Source: Syntrophobacterales bacterium Delta_01
GTDB lineage: Bacteria > Desulfobacterota > Syntrophobacteria > Syntrophobacterales > Syntrophobacteraceae
Direction: 5' to 3'
Length of the DNA: 45,311 nt
NCBI GenBank assembly: GCA_001603845.1
Contig: LUZZ01000042.1
Coordinates: forward strand, 1 to 45,311
This document shows, piece after piece, positions 18,142 through 25,233 of this stretch. The translations under genes were made by a program, and so were the position numbers. How positions within the stretch are numbered: the first letter of the stretch is position 1; every line of letters starts with the position of its first letter. A model generated the notes under the pieces. The model did no database searches and had not been told where the DNA came from. It saw only the letters and a program-made list of their open reading frames with translations.

Positions 18142-18405
18142 CCCGTTTCTCCTTGTGAATTTGACATTTCGTCCGAATGCCGAGAGATTAACCGTTTCAG
18201 GCGGCAGCGGCAAGGACCTGCTCGCGTCCGTCAGTCGCAGCAAGCCTCGGAAGATCCGGGCGCAAACCGGGGATGCGACCGTTTGCAAAAAGACTTATAT
18301 CCTAGGCAAGTTACCGAAACCATTGACCTACCATCCGCTTCGGCCCGGCGGTCCCGTCGGCCGATGGCGGGGCGGCCCGCTCGCACCCGGCCCCGGATTC
18401 ATTTT

Positions 18406-18807
18406 TCAGGCCGGGTCTACACACACGGGGTAATCCTCGGGTTTAAAGTCCCGGTTTCTGAGAAAGATCTCGGCAAATTCCCTCATCGTTTCCTTCATCA
18501 CCTTCTGGTAGTCCTGCACGTTGGGGTCGAAGACTTTGCCGATCTTGTCGTAATTGAGGTTTGCGAGATCTTCGGCCATCGTCATGTAATCCTTCCGGAT
18601 ATCCACCGGAAGAGCGTTGACCATATTTTGCCCGAGCATATACTCAAAAATGCGGTACATGTCTTCCGTAAGCTTTTTCAACGCTTCGGGAGCCGGGTTC
18701 TCGCCTTTTTTTTCCACCAGAACTTTCATAAAATTCATGATATAGGGATTGCGGGCGGGTTCCGACCGGGGGGCAGCGGCCTCCGGCGTCGGCTGTTTCT
18801 GAGACAT
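18406..18807 (-). CDS. Conserved-looking hypothetical cytosolic protein
   Basis: The 133-residue protein has a short disordered N-terminus (MSQKQPTPEAAAPRSEPARN) followed by an all-helical, acidic body without transmembrane segments or recognisable motifs. GAGAGG lies about 10 bases before the ATG at 18807, which is preferred over an ATG 18 bases upstream. A possible promoter lies upstream on the minus strand (TTGACA at 18894-18889). I do not recognise the family. It is divergent from the nitrilase-family gene, with 151 bases between the starts. Confidence 0.6.
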   Translation of the reverse strand: MSQKQPTPEAAAPRSEPARNPYIMNFMKVLVEKKGENPAPEALKKLTEDMYRIFEYMLGQNMVNALPVDIRKDYMTMAEDLANLNYDKIGKVFDPNVQDYQKVMKETMREFAEIFLRNRDFKPEDYPVCVDPA

Positions 18808-18958
18808 AATCGGATTCCTCTCCATGGCGTACTTGGTTAAAAGGCAGCCGAATAAAAACCGTTTATTCCAAATTGTTCAAGCACAAAATGTCAATCCATA
18901 CAGTCGGCTCGAAAAACGGCCGTAAATGGAAATGCACCATACACGAGGTCGCCGAATA

Positions 18959-19747
18959 ATGCAGGATATCATTGCGGGCTGCTGCCAGTTTCATATCGAA
19001 CCGGCGGATATCGATGCCAATGTGGAAAAAGTGGAACACGCGTTGTGCGAACTTGCCGCACGAAAATGCCGCCTGGCGGTTTTACCGGAGATGTGGGCGT
19101 GTTCGTTTCCGTACCGGACCCTGGCGTCCATGGCCGAGAGGACGCCCGAGACGCTGGACCGGATCCGCCGCATCGCCCGGCGGGAAGGCATCATGGTCGC
19201 CGGAAGCCTTCCCGAAGCCGACGGCGAAACCATTTACAACACCAGCTACATCATCGACACCGGGGGGCAAATTGCAGGCACCTACAGAAAGGTCCACCTG
19301 TTTACGCTCTACCAGGAACACAAACACTTCGGACGCGGGAAATCCGCCGGCACGGTCCAAACGGGAGACGCCGGGATCGGGGCGATGATCTGCTACGACC
19401 TGCGGTTCCCGGAACTCGCGCGAAGAATTGCACTCGACGGCGCCGAGATCATCTGCGTGTCCGCCCTGTGGCCCCTTGAGCGCATCGATCACTGGTCGCT
19501 GCTCCTGAAGGCAAGGGCGGTGGAAAACCAGCTCTTCGTCATCGGCACGAACGGGTGCGGGATCGAGGGCAGGATCACCTGGGGGGGCAACTCCGCCATT
19601 TTCTCCCCATGGGGGGAAACCCTGGCGGCGGCCGGGACGGAGGAACAAACCATCGTGGGAGTCCTCCACGGCGGGGAAATCGAAGAGGTCAGAAAGCTGA
19701 TCCCCTGCTTCGAAGACCGCTCGCCGGAAGCGTACGGTCCCGTGTGA
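18959..19747 (+). CDS. Carbon-nitrogen hydrolase (nitrilase superfamily)
   Basis: This 262-residue cytoplasmic hydrolase of the nitrilase superfamily shows the full Glu-Lys-Cys triad: E in LAVLPEMWACSF, K in GTYRKVHLF and C in MICYDLRFPELAR. Members cleave amides such as omega-amides (omega-amidase/Nit2 type), and the YDLRFPEL signature fits that branch; the substrate is not determined. The ATG at 18959 is preceded by GAGG and gives the expected start (QDIIAGCCQFHIEP). The next gene starts 125 bases later and is probably separate. Confidence 0.88.
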   Translation: MQDIIAGCCQFHIEPADIDANVEKVEHALCELAARKCRLAVLPEMWACSFPYRTLASMAERTPETLDRIRRIARREGIMVAGSLPEADGETIYNTSYIIDTGGQIAGTYRKVHLFTLYQEHKHFGRGKSAGTVQTGDAGIGAMICYDLRFPELARRIALDGAEIICVSALWPLERIDHWSLLLKARAVENQLFVIGTNGCGIEGRITWGGNSAIFSPWGETLAAAGTEEQTIVGVLHGGEIEEVRKLIPCFEDRSPEAYGPV

Positions 19748-19872
19748 AACACGGGCGCGCCGCCTTCGCCTCCCACTCTATCCCGTTCCGATTTTTCGGA
19801 CGGCCCGATCAACCGCAATGTCCGCCCGGCCCGCCGGCGGCCGGCGGGACTCATTTGAGAAGGAGGAGTATT

Positions 19873-21780
19873 TTGGACCCCATAAAAACTCTGCTGGGAG
19901 GCGCCGTGCTGTTGGCCTTCCTTGCCCTGTCGTGTGCCGCTCCGTTGGGTGCGGCGGCCGATGAGGGCAACAACGCGCCGTTTTCGGGCAACATCAAGGT
20001 CGAAAAGTACCACTCGGATTACGAGGTCAACGCCGACGGCACCTACACCGTGACCACCGAACTGGTGTGCACCGTGTTGACCGGCGAGGGAGTCAGCGGC
20101 GCCAACCACACCGTCTTGAGCTACAGCACCAGCCTGGACGATATGGAAATCCTCGCGGCCTACACGCTCAAAAAAGACGGCCGCCGCATCGACGTACCCG
20201 CCTCCAACATACAGGAACGGGAGGCCGTTGCCAACGGCGGGCCGATGTTCAGCGACCTGAAGGCAAAGGGGATCATTTTCCCCGACGTCGCCGTGGGCGA
20301 CAAGGTGGCGTATTCCTATAAGCGGATCCGGAAGGCCCCGCTTTTCCCCGGGCAGTTTTTTTTCGTCGAAGTCTTCTCCAAGTTCTGGGTCTATGACGAT
20401 GTAAAGATCAGCGTGAGCATTCCGGCCAATTCCCTCGACCTTCACGTCTTCGACAAAGGCGTCAAAGGGGGACGGATCGCGGACAGCAACGGGAAGGCCC
20501 GCTGGGTCTGGACATATTCCAATCACGAAATTACCGTGCCCGAACCGCACTCCGTCGATCTGGTCGATTACGGTCCGCGCATCATCGTTTCGACTTTCAA
20601 AGACTACGGGGCCATCGCCGCGGCTTACGACAAGCGTGCCCAGCCGAAGGCCAAGGTGAGCGAAAAAGTCCGCGCGCTGGCATCGGAACTGACGAAGGGC
20701 GTCACCGACCGGCGTGAGAAGGTGAGGCTTCTGTGCGCCTGGGTGGCCAAAAATATCCGCTTTGCCGGCAACTACATGGGGATTGGTTCGGTGGTGCCCC
20801 ACGAGGCCGATGAGGTGCTCGCCAACCGGCTGGGCGACTGCAAGGACCACGTGGCGCTGCTCCAGGCCCTGCTCAAGACCGTAAACGTGGACAGCACCCC
20901 GGCGCTGATCAATTCCAGGGCCAGCTTCAAACTGCCCGAAGTCGCTTCGCCCTCGGTGCTGGACCACGTGATCACCTACATTCCCAGCCTCGATCTTTAT
21001 TTCGATCCAAACTTCCCATTCGTAACGTTCGGCCAGCTCCCCCTGGCGGACCGCGGCAAACCGGTGATCCACACCCGCAACTTCACCGGCGTCACGCACA
21101 CCCCGCCGGGGAACCCCAAGGGCGATTCTTCGACCTCGAAAATGGTCCTCCACATCCACGAGGACGGGTCCGCCGACGGCGAGGTCCACAACGAGGAGAC
21201 GGGTCTTTTTTCCGCCATGGTCAAGGCACTGATGGTCCAGGTACAGCCGAACCTGGAAGAGCGGCTGGTGCGGGGCGTCCTGGAACGGAACGGTTACTCG
21301 GGAACGGGCACCCTGGCCAAGGACGATCCGCGGCTGCCGTCCGACAAATACACTTACAGCATCAAATTCCACGTCACCGGCGCGCTGAACACGCCGGGGC
21401 CGGGCGCGATTTACCTGAACTCCGTTTTCCCCGGCGTGGCGCCGGTCGCTTCCAACCTGGGCGGATTCAACCAGCCGGAACGCACGCTGGACTATACCTG
21501 CTCGGGCAACGTTTCCACCGAGGAGATCACCCTCGACCTGCCCAAAAACGTGAAGGTCACGTCACTGCCCAAAGACACCCATCTCTCCAATGCCAGGGTG
21601 AGCTACGATGCGACGTACCGCCTCAAGGGGAATACGGTCACGGTCACCCGCAGGTTCGAAGACCGGATGGTGGGGCCGGTGTGCACGCCGCAGGACGAAA
21701 ATGAATACAGGACCATCGGCCGCAATGTCCTCAAGGACTTGAAAGAACAGTTGATTTTCCAGCCGGCCGACGCCGGGTAG
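19873..21780 (+). CDS. DUF3857/transglutaminase-like exported protein
   Basis: The 635-residue protein begins at a TTG with AGGAGGAG four bases before it, giving MDPIKTLLGGAVLLAFLALS, a signal peptide; the nearby Cys21 might be lipidated, but the lipobox is not canonical. A DUF3857 beta domain spans about residues 50-240. A transglutaminase-like domain follows with Cys in RLGDCKDHVALLQAL, His in VLDHVITYI and Asp in DLYFDPNFPF. The C-terminal third resembles DUF3858-type beta regions. The catalytic triad is intact. The family is frequent in envelopes of Bacteroidetes and Proteobacteria, and no substrate is known. The strong Shine-Dalgarno offsets the weak TTG codon. Confidence 0.85.
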   Translation: MDPIKTLLGGAVLLAFLALSCAAPLGAAADEGNNAPFSGNIKVEKYHSDYEVNADGTYTVTTELVCTVLTGEGVSGANHTVLSYSTSLDDMEILAAYTLKKDGRRIDVPASNIQEREAVANGGPMFSDLKAKGIIFPDVAVGDKVAYSYKRIRKAPLFPGQFFFVEVFSKFWVYDDVKISVSIPANSLDLHVFDKGVKGGRIADSNGKARWVWTYSNHEITVPEPHSVDLVDYGPRIIVSTFKDYGAIAAAYDKRAQPKAKVSEKVRALASELTKGVTDRREKVRLLCAWVAKNIRFAGNYMGIGSVVPHEADEVLANRLGDCKDHVALLQALLKTVNVDSTPALINSRASFKLPEVASPSVLDHVITYIPSLDLYFDPNFPFVTFGQLPLADRGKPVIHTRNFTGVTHTPPGNPKGDSSTSKMVLHIHEDGSADGEVHNEETGLFSAMVKALMVQVQPNLEERLVRGVLERNGYSGTGTLAKDDPRLPSDKYTYSIKFHVTGALNTPGPGAIYLNSVFPGVAPVASNLGGFNQPERTLDYTCSGNVSTEEITLDLPKNVKVTSLPKDTHLSNARVSYDATYRLKGNTVTVTRRFEDRMVGPVCTPQDENEYRTIGRNVLKDLKEQLIFQPADAG

Positions 21781-21851
21781 CGCACGGGCCGCCCGGCGCT
21801 CCGAACGCGCACGCCGGCGCCGCTCTACCGGCATCGGCGGCGCCATAAAGT

Positions 21852-21866
21852 ATACTAACTTAGTAT
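21852..21866. promoter_or_regulatory. Perfect 15-bp palindrome ATACTAA-C-TTAGTAT
   Basis: Seven-base arms are separated by one base, 31 bases upstream of a good -35 box and 113 bases before the DUF39 start. It may be an activator or repressor site. The arms equal the outermost bases of the MITE-like element at 7630-7799, so it might instead be an excision or deletion scar. Confidence 0.45.
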
Positions 21867-21896
21867 GGATTTCTCCCCCTCCGCCGCGCATCATCA

Positions 21897-21925
21897 TTGT
21901 CATGGCGCCGGGTTCAAGTTATAGT
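21897..21925 (+). promoter_or_regulatory. Sigma-70-like promoter of the DUF39 operon
   Basis: TTGTCA (21897-21902) and TATAGT (21920-21925) are spaced by exactly 17 bases; each matches five of six consensus positions. A start near 21932 would give a leader of about 48 bases before the ATG at 21980. Confidence 0.65.
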
Positions 21926-21979
21926 CGCCGGAACACTCGCTGGAATTCTCTTTTATCAACTCGCTGATTGGTGGAAAGA

Positions 21980-23167
21980 ATGGGAGCACAGAAGACTTAC
22001 CAGGAAATAAACGAAAAAATCCGCAGCGGCCAGGCGGTGGTGGTCACGGCCGAAGAGATGGTCGGAATCGTGAAAACCAGGGGGCCCGCCCGCGCGGCCA
22101 AAGAAGTTGACGTCGTTACCACCGGAACTTTTTCTCCGATGTGTTCTTCAGGCGCTTTCATCAATTTCGGACACCGGAACCCGCCGCTCAAGGCCTCCCG
22201 GGTGTGGCTGAACGACGTTCCGGCCTACGCCGGGCTGGCGGCGGTGGACATCTACATCGGCGCCACGGAACCCGCGACCGACGATCCGCTCAACAAAATC
22301 CACCCCGGCACGTTCGAGTACGGCGGCGGCCACGTGATTCACGACCTGGTAAGCGGCAGGAAGGTGCACATGAAAGCGGAAGGCTACGGCACCGACTGCT
22401 ACCCCAACCGTTATGCGGAAATGGACCTGACACTGGAAAGCCTGCCCTACGCGGTGCTGTGCAATCCGCGCAACGCATACCAGAACTACAACTGCGCGGT
22501 GAACCTGTCCAAAAAGACGATCTACACCTACATGGGGACCCTCAAGCCCAACATGGGCAACGCGAATTACGCCACCGCGGGCCAGTTGAGCCCCATGTTG
22601 AACGACCCCTGCTACCGGACCCTGGGGCTCGGGACCCGCATCTTTCTGGGCGGCGCGCAGGGGTATATCACCTGGCACGGGTCGCAGCACAATCCGGGAG
22701 CACCCCGGCTCGAAAACGGCACCCCGCGCACTCCCGCCGGCACCCTGATGGTCATGGGCGATCTGAAGGAGATGAGCCCCCGGTGGCTGGTGGGCGCCAG
22801 CATCCTGGGCTACGGCTGCTCGCTCACGGTGGGCATCGGCATCCCCATCCCCATTCTGGATGAGGAGATGGCCCTGCTCACGGGGGTATCCAACGCGGAT
22901 ATCGTCACCCAGGTGAAGGACTACAGCTTCACCAATCCGGAATCTCTCGCCGAAGTCACGTACGCCGAACTGGTATCGGGGTCCATCAAGGTGCAGGGCA
23001 AAGAGGTGCCCACGGTCCCCATGTCCAGCTACGTCCGGGCGAAGGAGATCGCGCAGATTCTCAAGGACTGGATCGTGAAGGGCGAATTCTTGCTGGGCGA
23101 GCCTCAACAGCTTCTGCCGTCGGTTCCCCGGAAGGAAGCGGCATCCACGGGGGCAAAGAAGGCCTGA
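21980..23167 (+). CDS. DUF39 homocysteine biosynthesis protein
   Basis: The 395-residue protein belongs to the DUF39/HcyBio family, which in methanogens and other anaerobes is implicated in making homocysteine from aspartate semialdehyde and sulfide. Family-typical segments include MCSSGAFINFGHRNPPLK near residue 54, the mid-protein GGGHVIHDLVSGRKVHMKAEG and AQGYITWHGSQHNP. No CBS or ferredoxin domain follows, whereas some homologues or partners carry a NIL/ferredoxin module. The ATG at 21980 is used; TTG and GTG codons lie just upstream. The LarE-like gene starts five bases after the stop, so the two are almost certainly co-transcribed. Confidence 0.88.
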   Translation: MGAQKTYQEINEKIRSGQAVVVTAEEMVGIVKTRGPARAAKEVDVVTTGTFSPMCSSGAFINFGHRNPPLKASRVWLNDVPAYAGLAAVDIYIGATEPATDDPLNKIHPGTFEYGGGHVIHDLVSGRKVHMKAEGYGTDCYPNRYAEMDLTLESLPYAVLCNPRNAYQNYNCAVNLSKKTIYTYMGTLKPNMGNANYATAGQLSPMLNDPCYRTLGLGTRIFLGGAQGYITWHGSQHNPGAPRLENGTPRTPAGTLMVMGDLKEMSPRWLVGASILGYGCSLTVGIGIPIPILDEEMALLTGVSNADIVTQVKDYSFTNPESLAEVTYAELVSGSIKVQGKEVPTVPMSSYVRAKEIAQILKDWIVKGEFLLGEPQQLLPSVPRKEAASTGAKKA

Positions 23168-23172
23168 ACCGG

Positions 23173-24087
23173 ATGAACCGCATAAGTCTTCCCGCACCGC
23201 TCAGGGAAAAATGCCGCGGGATCGAGCGCGCCCTCCAAAGCGTCGACAGGCTGGCCGTGGCATTTTCGGGCGGTGTGGACAGCACTTTTGTCGCCTGGTT
23301 CGCACGGGAGATCCTGGGCAAAACGGTGATCGCCCTTTTTGCCGACACCCCCTTCGTTTCGGCAAAAGAGCGCCGGGAGGCCTCGGCTACAGCCGAACGG
23401 CTGCGCTTCGACCTGGAAGTGGTCGCGTTTGCTCCTCTCGCCCTGCCGGAAATTGCGCAAAACCCCGTCGACCGCTGTTACCGCTGCAAAAAGGAACTGT
23501 TCGGCTGCATCCTGGCCAGGGCCGGGGAACTCGGCTGCCCGGTGGTTGCGGACGGCACCCATGCGGGAGACGCCGGCGCCTACCGTCCCGGCCAAAAGGC
23601 CCTCGCCGAACTCGGCATCCTCAGCCCCCTGGCCCTTGCCGGCCTGGTCAAGGAGGACGTGCGGCTCCTCAGCCGCTCGTTCGGCCTGCCCAACTGGAAC
23701 AAGCCGTCCCAGTCCTGCCTCGCCACCCGGTTTCCGTACGGGACGAAGCTCTCGCACGAACTTCTCCGAAAAGTCGAACGGGCGGAAGATTTCCTGTACG
23801 GCCTGGGCTGCTTTCAGGTAAGGGTGCGCTGCCACGGCGACCTGGTCCGCATCGAGGTGGCAGAATCCGATTTCCCGACCGTCCTGTCTCCCCAAAACAA
23901 AAGTGCTCTGCTTGCCGCGTTCGGCGAACTGGGTTTTTCCCACGTCTGCCTGGACCTGGCCGGGTTCAGAAGCGGGAGCTGGGACGGGGAACGGGTGGCG
24001 GATGGCGGGTGTCAGACGCCGGAGGACAGAGGACAGAGAGGCGGAAGACGGGGGGCGGACGTCGGGTATCGGAAGGCGGAAAAATGA
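23173..24087 (+). CDS. LarE-like PP-loop sulfur transferase
   Basis: This 304-residue ATP-pyrophosphatase family protein resembles LarE, which adenylates a cofactor precursor and donates sulfur from its own cysteine. The PP-loop is FSGGVDST (31-38). The sacrificial-cysteine region reads KPSQSCLATRFPYG, with Cys182 in the LarE Cys176 position, and there is an extra CxxC in DRCYRCKKELF. The LarB/LarC partners are absent here, so the substrate may differ. The last 35 residues are low-complexity, Gly/Arg-rich and encoded by a repeat-like sequence, probably an added tail. The stop overlaps the next start (ATGA). Confidence 0.82.
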   Translation: MNRISLPAPLREKCRGIERALQSVDRLAVAFSGGVDSTFVAWFAREILGKTVIALFADTPFVSAKERREASATAERLRFDLEVVAFAPLALPEIAQNPVDRCYRCKKELFGCILARAGELGCPVVADGTHAGDAGAYRPGQKALAELGILSPLALAGLVKEDVRLLSRSFGLPNWNKPSQSCLATRFPYGTKLSHELLRKVERAEDFLYGLGCFQVRVRCHGDLVRIEVAESDFPTVLSPQNKSALLAAFGELGFSHVCLDLAGFRSGSWDGERVADGGCQTPEDRGQRGGRRGADVGYRKAEK

Positions 24088-25163
24088 GGACCGAAACAGG
24101 TATCAACATGCCGGAACCCCACAACCCGGGAGGCCCGGAACCGGCGACTCACAACCGGCAACCGGCAACTGGCAACCGCAAACCGGTCAAAGGCATCGGG
24201 CTGCTTTCGGGCGGGCTGGACAGCATCCTGGCGGCGCGGGTGCTGGTCGACCAGGGCATCGACGTGCTGGGGCTCACCTTCGTCACCCCTTTTTTCGGCC
24301 CGGACGAGGGGCTGGAAGCCGGCAGGAAAGCGGGCATCCCCATGCGTGCCGTGGATATTTCCGAGGCGCACCTGGCGATGCTTAAGAATCCCAGGTACGG
24401 CTACGGCAGCCGGATGAACCCGTGCATCGACTGCCACGGCCTGATGCTTCGGGAAGCGGCGAAGGTGATGCAAAGCGAGGGCGCGGACTTCTTGTTCACC
24501 GGCGAGGTGCTGGGGCAACGCCCCATGAGCCAGCGGCGGGACGCTCTCAGGAGCGTCGAAAAGCTGGCCGGGCTTCCCGGGCGCATCCTTCGCCCGCTCA
24601 GCGCCAGGCTGCTCGACCCGACCATCGTGGAACTGGAAGGGCTGGTGGACAGGGAGCGGCTCCTGGATATCCAGGGCCGGTCGAGAAAGCGCCAGGCCGA
24701 GCTTGCCCGGCGTTTCGGGATTTCCGACTACCCGCAGCCCGGCGGCGGCTGCATGCTGACCAGTGAGGGCTTTGCCAACAGGCTCCGCGAACTTTTCCGC
24801 ATCCGCCCCGAAGCGGGGGTGGCCGATGCCGAAATCATCAAGTGGGGGCGGGCGTTCCGGCTTCCCGGCGATAATATGTGCATGGTGGGCCGCCAGCGAA
24901 GCGACAACCTGAAGCTGGAATCCCTCGCCCGGCGGCGGGACGTTTTCATGCGTTCCATGGACTACCCGGGTCCGAGCTGCCTGATCATCGCTCCCGGCGA
25001 CCTGGCGGACGGCCTCGAAATCGCGGCGGGCCTGGTCGCATCGTACAGCGACGCCCCGGAAAACGCTTCCGTGCGCGTCCAGTGGATGACCATGGACCAA
25101 ACCGGCATCCTCACCACCAAGGCGGGGCCGAAAAACAATTACAAGGAAATACTCATCTCTTGA
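24084..25163 (+). CDS. ThiI/MnmA-like PP-loop protein with NFACT-R-like C-terminus
   Basis: The 359-residue protein has a PP-loop (LLSGGLDSILAARVL, about 41-55) and a cysteine pair MNPCIDCHGLML (C114, C117). It has a further conserved-looking GGGCMLTSEGFANRL (C223). The C-terminal 110 residues (for example CLIIAPGDLADGLEIAAGLV) resemble the NFACT-R_2/DUF814 RNA-binding module. This suggests a tRNA thiolation enzyme; the exact base modified is unknown. The first 36 residues include PATHNRQPATGNRKP, encoded by a simple repeat, so the native N-terminus probably begins near KGIGLLSGG. The ATG overlaps the LarE-like stop, so this is a three-gene sulfur operon with DUF39. Confidence 0.8.
   Translation: MRTETGINMPEPHNPGGPEPATHNRQPATGNRKPVKGIGLLSGGLDSILAARVLVDQGIDVLGLTFVTPFFGPDEGLEAGRKAGIPMRAVDISEAHLAMLKNPRYGYGSRMNPCIDCHGLMLREAAKVMQSEGADFLFTGEVLGQRPMSQRRDALRSVEKLAGLPGRILRPLSARLLDPTIVELEGLVDRERLLDIQGRSRKRQAELARRFGISDYPQPGGGCMLTSEGFANRLRELFRIRPEAGVADAEIIKWGRAFRLPGDNMCMVGRQRSDNLKLESLARRRDVFMRSMDYPGPSCLIIAPGDLADGLEIAAGLVASYSDAPENASVRVQWMTMDQTGILTTKAGPKNNYKEILIS
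24151..24186. repeat. Simple repeat inside a coding sequence (CCGGCAACTGGCAAC type)
   Basis: Tandem, slightly degenerate CCGGCAAC/TGGCAAC units lie in frame in the N-terminal part of the ThiI-like gene. The complementary sequence type (GGTTGCCGGTTGCC) recurs at 30483-30550 in a noncoding gap, so this is a dispersed low-complexity family that entered a gene. Confidence 0.55.
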
Positions 25164-25196
25164 TGCGCCGCCCGCGCCAAATTGAGCCGCAAGGCG

Positions 25197-25230
25197 GCGT
25201 GGAGGGGCCGGAGGCGAAGCGCCTCCACGC
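25197..25230. terminator. Hairpin between convergent genes
   Basis: GCGTGGAGG (25197-25205) pairs with CCTCCACGC (25222-25230), with an alternative inner stem GGAGGC/GCCTCC. It lies between the convergent stops at 25163 and 25234. There is no U-tract, so it is at best a weak or Rho-assisted terminator. Confidence 0.4.
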
Positions 25231-25233
25231 TTC

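Noticed and set aside
19489-21372. A 627-codon antisense frame over the DUF3857 gene
   Set aside because: The plus-strand protein has a signal peptide, a ribosome-binding site and a transglutaminase triad; the antisense frame has none of these.
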